A stretch of DNA of 64,000 nucleotides. Origin: Medicago truncatula (taxonomy: Eukaryota > Streptophyta > Magnoliopsida > Fabales > Fabaceae). The DNA is taken from NCBI RefSeq assembly GCF_003473485.1, contig NC_053046.1, forward strand, positions 4,598,001 to 4,662,000, given 5' to 3'. Below, in pieces: positions 32,764 through 45,217 of the stretch (position 1 is the first letter of the stretch; every line of letters begins with the position of its first letter). Both the position numbers and the translations under genes were made by a program. The notes below the pieces were generated by a model, which was not told the origin of the DNA, did no database searches, and was given only the letters and a program-made list of their open reading frames with translations.

Positions 32764-35700
32764 ATGAATCGGCGAAGTGGGAAAAGTTCAAGAGAAGTCA
32801 AATTGAAATCATCAATAATCGACAAAGAACCACCTCCAAATTTGCTTCCATCGAAGCACGAATTTCCCAAACTCCTCCTCGTCCTCACCGTCGCATCGTT
32901 AGTTGCTTGGTCCTCCAATCTTCTCTTCACCTCTTTCCTTCATCCATCAACCAAACCCTTCTGCGACACCAATTCCCTTCATAATCACTTTCCCGGTCAG
33001 TCTCTCCCTCCCTCCTTCCATTTGCGTTGCATTTGCATAAACGTTTATATATAAACTATTTCTATAGCGAGTGAAATAGATTTCATTGTTACAAGCTTAT
33101 TTTATTAGATTAACTTTAAGAACTTTTGAAAATAAGTTGAAAACAATGTATGAACAATTTCATAAGCTGTTTTCATAAATTATTTCCAGACGGTCCTACA
33201 AAACTTATTTCCGTAGATAAGCTCAAATAAGTCAAACTAAACAGACACTGTGTCTAAGACGCACTTTAGACGGTGATCATAAGGTGTTTTCCTTATTCCT
33301 TTGAATCATACTATGTAAGGTGTTTTGTATATCTTGAAATGATGTGCATCATTTTTGTTGTTTATTTAATTTGGTAGGACACAGATAGTTGTGAGCCCTG
33401 TCCAAGTAATGGAGAGTGCAACGATGGCAAATTGGAATGTCTTAGGGGTTACCAAAAGCATGGCAACTTGTGTGTAGAAGATGGAGATATCAATGATTCA
33501 GCTCGAAAAATTGTGTGTTCCTAGAATTTCAATTTGATTTGTTGTGGTTTACTAGTTTTCTTTGTTCTTTGCATTTTATTTTGCTCATTCTCATTGGTAA
33601 TATGTTTGTGGTTTGAGATCAGGCGGATACAGTGGAGCGTCACCTCTGTGGAGAATATGCTCAATTTTTATGTTCTGGAACTGGATCAATTTGGGTTAGT
33701 TTTTTCATTTTAAATCCTTAGATTGTGTTGCTTACCTGTATTTATCATACGTTTGGCTGTAATTGTTACCCCTTGAGTTCTTTTATTGTTACTGGTCTCA
33801 AATTCTCATTTGTATTCCCATCTCAGGTTCATGATGATGATTTGTGGAATTATATTGAGCCAGTGGAAAATGTCAAAGAGGGCAATGCACTTTATAATTA
33901 TACAAAACAAAAGGCCTTTGATATGATGGATAAATTATTGGAGATGAGGTTAACCACTCATGGGTATGCCACCTTCTATTGGTTTTTGTGCTCTAAATCA
34001 ACAGTGGCTTTGTTACGTTTAGCTATGTGTTTCCTACCAGGCCAAGACTTCTACTTAAGATGTTACTTATGTCTCTTTTAGGATGAAGGAATTCAAGTGT
34101 CCGGATTCGCTAGTGGAGCAGTACAAGCCATATGCCTGCCGCCTTCGTCAGTGGATCACACAGCATATTCTAGTTGTTTTGCCCATATGTGCCATGGTAT
34201 CCCTTCCTAAAGGCACACTCTAATGCACATTGCACCCACCCACACATTACATAAGTGTGTACGTATGTATGTTATCAATGAGTATTAACATTGGCAAGAT
34301 TAAACAGCTTGTAGGATGCATGATTTTGTTCTGGAATGTCCGTCGAAAGCTACGCGTGTCGAGACGAGTTGAGGAGCTTTACAATAAGGTACAGTAGGAC
34401 GTGTATGCGTGTGTGTGTTTAATTGCACATGATATATGATATATATAAAACAATTTTCTCATGATGTCTTATATTATCTGTCCTATTTTATAGTTGGTTT
34501 GTATATCACATTATTTGTCACTTGAAAAATCTAGATAGCACTAAATACTCTTCTTTATCCATAATACCCGTATTTATTGCTATATATGCTGTCCTACATA
34601 ACTCCGTCTACAATAACATTTTATTTTAGTCAAAAAACATTGGTTCACCCCAGAAAGAAGTATAATTAATGATTTTTTTAAGATGTGTCTATTACCTTGA
34701 ACGACAAATAAAGCGAGATGGAAGGCATAATAGAGTACACTCATGTTAGTTAGAGTTCACCAAGTAGTTTGGTTTCTGTCAGATTGAAGTTGTGTGTGGT
34801 GAGCAGAGGGTTCATATGCCCCACCTTGTTCCATTTGATATGTGTTATTATTACAGTTCTGTAGAGTGAGATGATTTTAAAAATGTTCCTATTCCCTAAT
34901 TTTGTTGGTAGAGTTTGTATAAACTTGTTTTTGAATAATGCTATGAGCCAATAGCCCAGGTGGGAAAATAAGTCTGACATGTAGGTTTTTATCAAATACA
35001 TTTGTGTGGCTTTTTTGTCTCCTGTTAACTACCATTGCAGCTATTGTCCACTTGTTCTTTTGTATGGATGACTATTGCTGCTTTATTCTGATTCAATGCA
35101 TGTTTAAATTTCTTTGTTGATGATGTTATAGGTCTGTGAAATACTTGAAGAGAATGCATTGACATCAAAAAGTGTAAATGGTGAATGTGAACCCTGGGTT
35201 GTTGCTTCTAGATTACGGGATCACCTGCTTTTACCAAGAGAGAGGAAGGACCCTTTATTATGGAAAAAGGTAATTTTGAAGTTATTTTGGAACTTGCGGC
35301 TTGATTATCCTTTATTGTTTGCAACAATAATTAATCAAATAGAAAAAGATATCAATCTGATTCAGGTTATACCATTAGTTAGTTAACTCAGTGCTTCGGT
35401 TGCTCTTCTGCTGCTAAAGTTGCCTTTGACTGATTTTGGTACTAAGTTTGAGCATAGTATTTCTATCTGTGATTCTGTGCCGAGATCATGCATTCTCTCT
35501 CATTACGCTGCTTCACCTTTTGTTTAATCTTCCACTTAAAAATAGTCACTCTTCCATTTTTGAGTGTATCAGTGACAGTGAGGATTAAGTTGTATCTTGT
35601 AGTTGCATATCCCTGTAAATTAACGAAGTTCAGGGAATCTTTCTTTCCTCATTGCACGTGTTAATTGGTGAAGGGTGTAATGTTTGACCCCTAACTATCT

Positions 35701-36400
35701 GCAGAGTTGTTGTTGATGAACTCACTATGTGCTGTAACTAAAGTTGAATATTACGATTTTTTTAATGATAAACTAAATAAATGGCCGTGTCACAATAACT
35801 TTGATTGGGAATGCAGGTAGAAGAATTGGTTCAAGAAGATTCTCGTGTAGATCGCTATCCAAAGTTGGTAAAGGGTGAATCAAAAGTGGTATGGGAATGG
35901 CAAGGTACGCGGGTGTAATAACATGATTGATTAATCAATGCAAACAAGTTGTTCGGAATAAAATCACATCGAAATTGGGAAATTGAAATTTTAGCAAAAT
36001 TGCTTGCATTATTCAATTCCTTTGAATTGAAGAAATTGATTAAATTCTAATGCAATGCATTGCTGCCATGTAATCTTTTGTGCTAATATATTATGATTAT
36101 TCGTTTTAAGTACTACTAATTATTTTTATTTTTCTTACCCTTTTCAGTTGAAGGCTCTCTGAGCGCCACAAAGATGTTGACTAAAAGAGATGCAAGCAAA
36201 ACGATGGTCAATAGAAACACAGAACTAAATAGTCAACAACGCCCTACAATGAAAGCAGGTCAGTAATGTTATGTTACTGGCATATGCTATTATGCTTGTT
36301 TTCTGATGCATTAAAATTGATTTGTTGATCTAATAAAAAAAAACAATCTGATTTGTTGTTCTGTCAATTTGTTGCAGAGCCCATGGAGCCACATTTTTGA
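32764..36400 (+). CDS. Inner nuclear membrane MAN1/Src1 C-terminal-domain protein (10 exons)
   Basis: Related to the luminal MAN1-Src1p C-terminal domain of nuclear-envelope proteins and to Arabidopsis At5g46560. Exons: 32764-32995, 33385-33512, 33623-33694, 33827-33963, 34082-34196, 34308-34388, 35132-35269, 35817-35904, 36148-36258, 36378-36400, giving 374 aa with frame kept. The first membrane segment is at about residues 36-57 (LLLVLTVASLVAW), followed by a luminal Cys-rich stretch (SCEPCPSNGEC, then LECLRGYQKHGNLC), a second membrane segment at about 217-239 and a nucleoplasmic tail. There is no LEM domain at the N-terminus, as usual in plants. The exon 2 acceptor is the ACAG at 33384; the nearer TAG at 33378 would put a stop in frame. 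An alternative frame upstream of the start is not used. Confidence 0.9.
33095..33245. repeat. MITE fragment in intron 1 of the MAN1-type gene
   Basis: The sequence has the AAGCTGTTTTCATAA, GATAAGCTCAAATAAGTC and AACTAAACAGAC blocks seen in the two MITEs of the VPS55 leader intron. One end is degraded. Confidence 0.4.
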
Positions 36401-37556
36401 TACTGAAACTTCTTTGAATAGTAACCCGTGTTCCGTGCAAATTATGATGGCTGAAACGTAGTTTAACATTGTATGTCTAGAATTTATCAAAAATAAATAA
36501 ATCATTGTATGTGTAGAAAAGTTTGGGTGAGAAGAGAATGTAGGATATCCTCCTGTTGTTTACATTTGCAGCTGCATGGGGCAATCGTGTAAACCTGCAT
36601 TTGATAAAGCGTCAATTCACCAAAAAAAAATGCATATTCGTGGGACCTGCATGCATAAATTTTGTAATGTGCTTGTATTATTATCTTAGGGACCAGGGAG
36701 AAACATAACCTCCTTGAATTTTTTTATGTTTCTAGGTCTGTATGTCTTGATTGACAGTAAACAAACTTGTTATGCGATGTAATATAAATTTAAGAATTTT
36801 TCTTCTGAAATACAAACCCAATATAATTGAACGTGCAAAGAATAAAGGTGTCTTAAAAATTGTACAAAGAATAATGTGATATGTTTCGTGTGTATCGAAG
36901 TTGAGCTTTGTTGTTTTGGTAGGAAGGGTTGAATTGAGGAGGCATAAGTATGTGGGGTGTATAGGTCCTCCAAATTGCTCAACATATCAAAATGAAACTT
37001 TTGATAGGTTTTTTTTCTTCATACAAACCCCATCAGAACATCGCTTCTGAGTTTTGATAGGTACTTTCATTGAGTTTTAAGCAAACTATCTCTATAGCCA
37101 ACTTTATCAATCACTCTAACTAACTAAAGTGCAATACTCTTCAACAATTTCCAAGGATGTCATGCAAATGCAAGTTTTTAAAGCCTCGCAATGTGATTTT
37201 GGTTTGAGTTGAAGTGGAATGGAATATATGAACTGCAAATTTAGCAAAAGGTAATAGTAATACACATTTATTTTAGAGGTGAAATTTAGAGATATATCAT
37301 GCCACCAGAAATACAAGTTAAATATTTTATGTACACTTGAAAACAATGTAGAAATGGAGAGATATGTAAAGCATTATATTCAAACGAAGTGGATCAAATG
37401 GAGAAGTGTATGAGGCTTTTTATGTGATAGTATTGGGGCAGAAAAATGTCATTGCAGGAGTGAGTTAAGAATGCTAAGCTAGATGTATGGAAATACCATA
37501 CGAGATAGGATGACACGTTGAAAACATGAAGATAACACAACAAGTAGAAAAACATA
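36401..37556. other. Intergenic, no gene seen
   Basis: 3' untranslated region of the MAN1-type gene followed by AT-rich DNA with only short, unsupported frames. Confidence 0.4.
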
Positions 37557-37563
37557 ACAAGTA

Positions 37564-37579
37564 GCCCGTCTAGCTCAGT
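37564..37579 (+). pseudogene. 5' fragment of a tRNA-Lys gene
   Basis: GCCCGTCTAGCTCAGT is identical to the first 16 bases of the intact tRNA-Lys 193 bp downstream, and the preceding AAGT is also shared. Homology then stops (GATGG instead of TGGTAG). It keeps box A but lacks the anticodon arm and box B, so it cannot make a tRNA. Confidence 0.6.
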
Positions 37580-37756
37580 GATGGATTTTATGCTTCATTC
37601 TTGATTCTATATTTGTAAGTAAAATTCATGCATTTTAACAAGTAAACTGGGTCTAGCAGAAGTGTCTATTCTCTCAAAATGTTACTAGCTAAAACACATT
37701 AAGTAAACTAGTAAATAATGAGTTATTTACTAATTAGCAGTAAGTCATAATAAGTT

Positions 37757-37829
37757 GCCCGTCTAGCTCAGTTGGTAGAGCGCAAGGCTCTTAACCTTGT
37801 GGTCGTGGGTTCGAGCCCCACGGTGGGCG
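37757..37829 (+). tRNA. tRNA-Lys (anticodon CTT)
   Basis: A 73-base cloverleaf without an intron. The acceptor arm GCCCGTC pairs with GGTGGGC, with two G-U pairs. The D arm has box A (TAGCTCAGTTGGTAGAG). The anticodon stem-loop CAAGG-CTCTTAA-CCTTG gives anticodon CTT. The T arm (GTGGG-TTCGAGC-CCCAC) supplies box B. The discriminator base is G. CCA is not encoded, as normal for a nuclear gene. Confidence 0.97.
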
Positions 37830-37832
37830 ATG

Positions 37833-37840
37833 TTTTTTTT
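37833..37840 (+). terminator. RNA polymerase III terminator of tRNA-Lys
   Basis: A run of eight T residues starts four bases after the tRNA discriminator, the standard Pol III stop signal. Confidence 0.85.
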
Positions 37841-38184
37841 CTTCCAATTATGTTTTTCATTTTCTCCACTTTCATTCACTCGTTCATTAATTAATTAAGC
37901 TAAGTCAATGAAACATAATCTCATTGAATACAACCCTGTTCTGCAGACTGCACGAGAGAGAGAGAGAGAGTCCCGTTAAAACATGAACAAAGTCCAAAGC
38001 TCTTTATGTTAAAGCCAATGCATGTTCGACAAATGCACAAAATAAAGCTCTGCTTCATGAGGACCGACATTTTTGTTTCACCTTAAGCAACATGGAATCT
38101 ATATTTAAAATTCAAAAACATGACATGCAACAGACAATTCTTTGTTTCCTATGATGTCTTTGTGCCCTTGACCCCTAGTTTATA

Positions 38185-38521
38185 CTCCCTCCTTTTCAAA
38201 ATGACCGTCGCTTTAGCAAAAAAATATTTTTTAAAATAAATGTCACTTTCAGTTTTCAATACAATAATAACTTTTTCTTTTCAATTGTATCCTCCAATTA
38301 ATACTTTACACACTACTTCCAAAGTATTACTTTTAAAACTAACCAATACTCCATATGTTTTTAAATATAAGTAAAATTGACTTTTTAGGTTATATATTTT
38401 CGGTAAACCTTTTTCTTTTAATCATTGCATTTCTTAATATACATTCTCTTTCTTTTAATCATTGTATTTCTTAATATGTGTGTAAACACCTAAAACGACA
38501 CTCATTTTGAAACGGAGGGAG
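38185..38521. mobile_element. Stowaway-type MITE
   Basis: Ends CTCCCTCCTTTTCAAAATGA and TCATTTTGAAACGGAGGGAG are inverted copies, flanked by TA at 38183-38184 and 38522-38523. The inside repeats TCTTTTAATCATTG twice. It is a different subfamily from the Stowaway at 16.35 kb. Confidence 0.85.
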
Positions 38522-38523
38522 TA

Positions 38524-40050
38524 GTTCTAATGCATAATTAATGAGTATTTGAGCGTTGGATAAGTTTCTCTAAGTTGAATTTCTGTACCCTTCACTATTG
38601 ATGAATTATGGTCATTTACTAGTTTACTAGCTAGTTTATCAAAGTAGGTAATAGAAAGCTTACGAAATGCTTATTAAAAAAAACCTACGAAATAATATTC
38701 AATATGGTCATTTGAGTATTTGACTATGTAGAATGTTCACATCTAAGCTTTTAGACTAATTTTTATGACTTTTTGGCACCATTATTAATTTACACACTTG
38801 AACAAAAACCTCACTAGTATAGCTTTTATTTGCGGCGTGTATATATATTTTCGGTAAACCTTTTCCTGAATCATAATAAAGACACAAAAAAAGTAAAACT
38901 CTATGATTGCATGCATTATTCATGATTGCATAAGAATTACTACTACTTACCACATCGTCAAGAGTAGGGATTACGGCAATATGCTAGTGTAATTAGGGTT
39001 TGACCCGTATAAGATCATAATAATTTCCTAAAATAATCGAACAAGAAGGAAACCAAATTACTAGCACTAGGTTACGGTAAGTAAATGCGGTTCTCAAGCA
39101 AAGTGGAAAATGAAAAGTAATTAGGAGTAATGAAGTGGACCAAACAGATGGGACGTTTTAATTTGAAAGTATCAACTCTTGAAGGACAATGACACCTTAA
39201 CTAGGCGATATTTTTGAATTTTGGGTATGCGTCTTGGCCCTAGAAGAATCTCTAGTTTTAAGTCACAATGCTGGTGATGAAAATGATAGAACCTTTGAAA
39301 ATATTGAACAACGCAAATAGGACACAAAAGATAACTATGGTATGATATTTTGTACGTGGGGTTTCCACTATCTCAAAGATAAAAACAAAACCAATCTTAT
39401 ATAGTAGACGAAATTGACTCAATTGATAAAAAGTTCTTATATATTTGCATGCAGAAGCGTGAATTCATTTTTCATTTTTGCTATAATATATCCAAGTAAT
39501 AAAAAAAATATCTCTGTCAATGTTCTTTGAGTTTTAAGCTGTCTTGATCTTGATGAGCCCCGTCTAATATTTTTTTAGAGACAAGATAACTAAATGTCCT
39601 TTGTTTTATCTACCGGTTGGTATTGTTAGAAGAAACTATGGGCGATTGATGGTTTGGTAAGTTGTAGCGAGTACTGTTCCATGTACGATTCAACATTTAT
39701 TTTTTCTTGATCTTAATTCCTCTACGTCATGCAATTTGATCTACCATCTATATTCGTAAATTGGGATAAGTTGTTTTGACTTGGATGATGATGACGTAAC
39801 GTAATATTGGTAAATTGGCATCATGGTGTCTAATAATATAGTCTTTATGTGGGTGGGGTATCCTTATCGCAAACAAAACTTGTCTCAGCTCTCACTAAAC
39901 CTGTGCTCCAACATGAAGATTCAATTGTTTGTATGGATGGATATTGGAAACTCACATATGCAAATGTAGGAATAAGGTTTTTGAATCCAAATCAAAATGT
40001 CCAACATAAGAATTTTAATATTTTTTCTTTCTAGAGTTGAGTTAGAATTT
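38524..40050. other. Intergenic, no recognised gene
   Basis: AT-rich DNA. A 61-codon frame at 39849-40034 has no recognisable domain and ends at an acceptor-like TTTCTTTCTAG. GTAGGG/TTACGGTAAGT motifs occur without coding context. Confidence 0.35.
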
Positions 40051-40209
40051 ATGGACAATAATAACAATATCAGCTTTTGGAAAAAATCAAACTCATTTCC
40101 TTTTGGTGGTTTAAAGCTCATTCTATTGCTTTTCATTATCGCTTTCATGATTGGTGCCATAACCCTTTTCTTTGTCTGGGGATTGGTTAACCACTATTTT
40201 AACCATTGA
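40051..40209 (+). CDS. Possible small single-pass membrane protein, unsupported
   Basis: A 52-residue frame, beginning MDNNNN. Residues about 21-46 form one long hydrophobic segment (LILLLFIIAFMIGAITLFFV), flanked by Lys/Asn-rich and His/Asn ends. A pyrimidine-rich acceptor-like site (TTCTTTCTAG) lies 17 bases upstream, so it could be the last exon of an unseen gene. I recognise no family. AT-rich DNA can produce such hydrophobic frames by chance, so treat it as a candidate only. Confidence 0.2.
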   Translation: MDNNNNISFWKKSNSFPFGGLKLILLLFIIAFMIGAITLFFVWGLVNHYFNH

Positions 40210-40529
40210 CACTCTTTTGTAATTATTGCTATCCTTTTTTGCGAGTCTGGGTATGCTCCTTTAGTCAATTTAAAGTTTGGATGCAAGACATGTGTTAAAA
40301 AAATAATGAAAGGTGGAAATTTAAAATTAAAAAAATAAGTATTTGTTTATCGGGACTCAATCCGTTTATTTTTAAGTATCATTTTTAGGAATTTTTTTTA
40401 ACTTTATTAATTATATTTAAAGTTCAGAACAATATTAATTATCACTTTTTTGAAATTATCCCTAATTATTTATCACAAAGATAAAAATACGTGAAATGAA
40501 ACAATAAATAATTTGGAGTGGACAATTTC

Positions 40530-40910
40530 TGATCACACCTAATTTTAATTAAAATTTAATAATAACGAAATTGCCCTGTTCACTTTTTTTTTTTTTAGAG
40601 AAAATTGCCCTGTTCACATAAATAGTTTACATGTTCATTGTACATAAAATGTGTTTGTGTAAGTTACATAAACTCAATTTACATGCACAAACTTTTTTTT
40701 AGGAATTTACTTACATGCACAAACTTAGTTTACGTAATTTTGGTAAACACAGTTTACAATAAATATGCGTTTATGTAAGGAGAAAAACAATTGAGATGAT
40801 TTTGGAAGCAATTGAAATTATATTTCATTTTAAGGATATTTTGCCATTTTAATGTTTAACCAGAATTATCTAGTGTGTGACTAAAAATTATCGCAGTATC
40901 ATAGAAAAAC
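40530..40910. repeat. TTTACATG/CATGTAAA-rich inverted-repeat DNA
   Basis: Short units such as AGTTTACATG, ACTCAATTTACATGCACAAACTT and TTAGTTTACG alternate in orientation, and flanks resemble the ends of the satellite-filled element at 28.5-29.5 kb (ATCACACCTAATTTTAATTA). It is probably an older member of that family. Confidence 0.4.
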
Positions 40911-41056
40911 ACAGCTGAATTAATCAAAAGTAATAAATTAATTGATTTGTATACATGTATAAATAATTTTAGAAACAATAATTAAAAAGGAGTGAATCTA
41001 GTACCACCTTTTTTTAATTTCATTCATCTAGATTTAAACATAGAACCTCTAATTTC

Positions 41057-41444
41057 TTATTTATTTATTTATTTTTTAACAAACTCTAATTTCTTATTTA
41101 TTAACTCAAATCATTAAGTTATCGGTTAATGGTGCTTTACCCCATGTAATATAGGTCATTTTTTATTTTCCCCCTGTAAAATATTTTTTTGATTTACCCC
41201 CTGTAAAATATATATTTTTTGGAATACCCCCCTAATAGGTCATAAAAAAGTTATTTATTTATTTATTTTTTGACAAACTCTAATTTCTTATTTATTAACT
41301 CAAATCATTAAGTTATGGGTTAATGGTGCTTTACCCCCTGTAATATAGGTCATTTTTTGTTTTCCTCCTGTAAAATATTTTTTTTGATTTACCCCCCTGT
41401 AAAATATATTTTTTTTGAAATACCCCCCTAATAGGTCATAAAAA
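41057..41444. repeat. 194-bp tandem duplication containing a transposon end
   Basis: Two copies, about 41057-41250 and 41251-41444, differ at only a few positions. Each contains GGGTTAATGGTGCTTTACCCC, GTAATATAGGTCATTTTTT, CCCCTGTAAAATA and ends CCTAATAGGTCATAAAAA. The GTTAATGG...TAATAGGTCAT ends resemble those of the inverted-repeat element at 9.5-10.4 kb. Confidence 0.75.
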
Positions 41445-42149
41445 TATATTTAGACCATTAACCCTTAAGTTATCTAGAGTCGTATCTTATTTATCCCACC
41501 TAAAAAATAAGGAGGCGTGCATTAGCAATCTCTATTCGAATTCACATTTCATTAAATATAACCACACTCATCTTCCATACTAGTTATATTAACAATTTAT
41601 AGGCAAACTATTTGTTAAATACACTTGAAAGTGAATAAAAAATTGGTGATTGTGTTATAAAAGGATGAATGATATTTGAACATTTTTGTCAAAAGATCTA
41701 ATAGCTAACATTCATATTTTAAGATGAACAAGCAGAATATATGAAATTCGAACATGGCCCATTATACAATGATGCAATGTCTTTTTTATACTCTATAGTC
41801 TATTTCCCATTAAAACTGGTTAGATTCCTTGCGCGTTACCTCTTTTATGGTTGCCACTTGCCATTACAAGCTTTGTAGTGAGCTGAACGATTGGTACGTG
41901 AGGTGGGAACGGGAGCTTGTGATTAGTACATGGTACAATTAAATTAACTTCCTTTTTAATTAACGAACTAACTACCATCTAGACATGCTTAAGCAACTCT
42001 CCAAGCTTAAGCTGGCCAGATTGGATTACTAAAATGCTCTTTTGATCACAAGCCATGACTTGTATTCGTTGATATGTGCTTAGTACATACATGCTTAACT
42101 TAAAATATATACTGTATTAGTACTCGATTGACATCTTGAAATAATAAAT

Positions 42150-42478
42150 TCCTGTCCTTTGGAGGTCGTCTCATACTTTTGAAATTTGTCATGTCATCTA
42201 TTCCGATTTACTTTCTTTCCTTCTTCAAGGCACCTACATATATAATTTCTTCCATTGAATCTTTATTTAAGAGATTTTTTTGGGGGGATGTGAGGATTTT
42301 AGGAAAATTCCTTGGGTCGACTGAGACTCTATTTGTTCACCAAAGGTGTATGGAGGGCTGGGGGCGAGGAAGCTGCGCGAATTTAATATTGCGTTTTTAG
42401 GGAAGTGGTGTTGGAGGATGTTGTTAGATAAGGGAGGGTTATGGTATCGAGTCCTTAAGGCTAGGTACGGGGAGGTTG
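42150..42478 (+). mobile_element. LINE reverse-transcriptase relic, upstream part
   Basis: The plus strand encodes the region before the zinc-binding domain of plant LINEs: SFGGRLILLKFVMSSIPIYF, then SFFKAPTYIISSIESLFKRF and, in another frame, LGKWCWRML and KARYGEV. The frame is broken near 42290-42360. The 5' part of the element (endonuclease and main RT motifs) is missing, as usual for truncated LINEs. The sequence resumes after the solo LTR at 44072. Confidence 0.75.
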
Positions 42479-43494
42479 TGTTGAGACAAAATCCTTATTT
42501 GATGTTTTAAAGATTACAAACATATTACATTTATTTAATCTTGTTATCTACTAATTCGTTTTTGTGAGAATTTGTTTCATGAGAATGAATTGAGAACGTT
42601 CTGGCAAAAACGATGAAAATGGAACAGTACATCAAAAGTGAACAAGTCTGCACAGCAAGAAAACATGGCTGATTATGTTTTAATAAATGTCTATTGGGCC
42701 ATAAGAAAAGCTTTAAGCCCATTTGGAAAAGAAAGCCCATTAATATCTCATGGATAAGATCACATGACTTATTTAAGCATGACATCACTAAAGCAAAAGG
42801 ACATGACATCATCAGCAGTGCGCAACAAGTTATACAACTCATTACAACTGGTTCTCTCACGCGCAAGCAAGCAATAGTGCTTTCAAAGCCAGGCAAATCA
42901 GAAAGAACATTTTGAGAACATTCTAGCTATTTTAAAGAAGAAAAGAAAAATCAATTGAGACTTTGGACAACTATCAAAAACGCATCCAACAGCTCTATTT
43001 TCTCCCTTGATCACCAAGACACTCCTCACCTATAAATACAAGGGTCTTTGAAGGTCATAAGCTAGAGTTTTGCAAGCTAATATCTCTCTAAGTGAAAATC
43101 ATCACTGCAAACAAAGCAAATTCCAAGCTCCCTCACTATATCTCTTGGATCTTCTCTTTCGAATTTGCTATTGTAAAACTCAAACAAAGAATTAAGTATT
43201 TATTTGATCCAAACAAATCTCATCATACAAAGTGTGTTGTATTTCTCAAAGTCTATTGGGCTTAATAGTTTTGAGATAGAAAATTCCAACATTTCTTTTG
43301 CTAGTGTGCAAAGAATTGTAGAAGCCTGCTGAGGTTGATAAAACAGGTGTAACGGACTGATATGGTGTGATCAAGATCTTATAGTGCTGGTCAGAAGTTT
43401 CTGTTAGCAAGACAACTATAGTGGATAATCTCACGTGAGGTGTGGGGACTGAAAATAGCCGGGTTTGGTGAACCAGGATAACTCTCATGTGTTA

Positions 43495-43667
<173 letters not shown>

Positions 43668-43710
43668 AAAGTTACACAACACACACACATTATTACATTT
43701 ATATTAATCT

Positions 43711-43913
43711 CCAGACCATTCTGGTCCAAGATAAAACAATTGCTTAAATAATTGACTAAAGATTAAAATCAATATATATTATTGTTTTATCATTATGTCT
43801 TATATTAATCATTCTCCAGAACATTCTGGTCTTTGTTAAAATAATCTTTTATTTTTAACTTAACATCATTTTTCTCATTCTGCTTATGATCATTCTTCAG
43901 AACGTTCTGTTCT
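43711..43913. promoter_or_regulatory. Cluster of CCAGAACATTCTGG-type palindromes in the solo LTR
   Basis: Three palindromes lie at 43711-43726 (CCAGACCATTCTGGTC), 43816-43831 (CCAGAACATTCTGGTC) and 43898-43913 (CAGAACGTTCTGTTCT), roughly 85-105 bp apart. Two more AGAAC(A/G)TTCT cores lie at 42592 and 42915. The core matches the GAAnnTTC unit of plant heat-shock elements. Binding is not shown by sequence. Confidence 0.45.
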
Positions 43914-44071
43914 AAATCAATTAATTGTTATATACTCTAATCTTGTTAAACTAACATACACCAAGAACACTCTTGAGTATAAAAATCTAAACTTAACTTT
44001 CAGGAATAATTTTTAAAAGGGTCACAATTCAAACCCCCCTTTCTTGTGACGTTTATTGCTACTTCAGGTTG

Positions 44072-45217
44072 GAGGTTGTTACAAGAGGGGGGGGGGCGTC
44101 ACAATTCTTCGTGGTGGTGTAGGGTTGGGGGTTGGACGTTGGTTTGATGATAATATTCGTATAGTCGTTGGTGGAGTTGGGTCGACTTATTTTTGGACGG
44201 ACAATTGGGTTGGTGGTGTTCCTTTAATTACCCTTAAAGGAACATCCCCCGCCTTTTTTATTTGTCCGACGATAAGGGGGTGACGGTGGAGGTTATGGCG
44301 AGCAGATGGTGGGGTGTTGGGGGCGGTGCTTGGGTGTGGAGGAGGCGCCTTTTTGCCTGGGAGGAGGAGTGTGTTACGGAGTGTTGTTCTTTGCTGCATG
44401 ATATTGTTTTATAGGATGACTTTATTGACAGGTGGAAATGGCTGCCTAATCCCGATCATGGCTATACCGTGAAAGGGGCTTATCAACTTCTTACATCGGT
44501 GGATGAGCCTGTTGCTACAGGTTTATTTGATAATGTGTGGCATAAACATGTTCCGCTTAAGGTTTCTTTATTTGCTTGGTGTCTTCTTCGCAACCGTCTT
44601 TCGACAAAGGATAATCTTGTGAGGCGCCATGTCCTTCAACATGACGCTAACCATCGTGTCGGAGGGTGCGGTGGTCAGGAGTCAGTCATCCATTTATTTT
44701 TACATTGCGCCACTTTTGGCAATCTGTGGGTTTTTGTTTCGCAGTGGTTACATGTAACTTTTGTCTCTCCAGAGGTTCTCTGCGATCATCTTCTTCAGTT
44801 TGGTCATCTAACAGGGTTACCGCGATTCACATATTCTTTTCTAAAATTAATCTGGCTTGCTTGTCTCTGGGTTATTTGAAAGAAAATAAATAATCACGTT
44901 TTTAATCAACAGGCATCAACTTTACACCAGTTGACAGACAAGGTAAAACAACTTTCATTTCATTGGTTAAAGGCATGCCCGGAAACCTTTTCCTTCAGCT
45001 AACATGACTGGCGGAGACATCCTCTACTTTGCATGAGAGTTTTTACTGTAACTTTGTTGTTTTCTTCTGGTTGTTATTATTTTTTTAGTCAGTTTTTGAC
45101 ACTCCGGTAAACTGACTTTGTACAAACTTTGAGTGGTTCTCTTTTGCACGTCTTGTGCAAGATGAACCACTCCTTTTGATTTATTAATTCCATTTTGGCT
45201 TGTTCAAAAAAAAAATC
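44072..45217 (+). mobile_element. LINE relic, downstream part with zf-RVT domain and poly(A)
   Basis: Continues the LINE: GVGLGVGRWFDDNI, STYFWTDNWVGGVPL, then at 44469-44879 a 136-codon frame with the zinc-binding reverse-transcriptase domain (LKVSLFAWCLLRNRLSTKDN, then HLFLHCATFGNLW). Frames are broken at a G10 run (44088-44097) and by stops near 44280 and 44410. The 3' end has an A-run at about 45208-45216. Flanks ATCTTGAAATAATAAATT (left of 42150) and ATCTTAAAATATATAAATT (right) may be the worn target duplication. Confidence 0.8.

Noticed and set aside
32709-32984. Upstream frame with an acidic Ser/Glu stretch at the MAN1-type gene
   Set aside because: The frame starting at 32764 contains the membrane segment and splices in frame to the conserved luminal exons; the other frame does not.
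34750-35001. 83-codon minus-strand frame in a MAN1-type gene intron
   Set aside because: It lies within intron 6, antisense to the gene, with no domain and no support.
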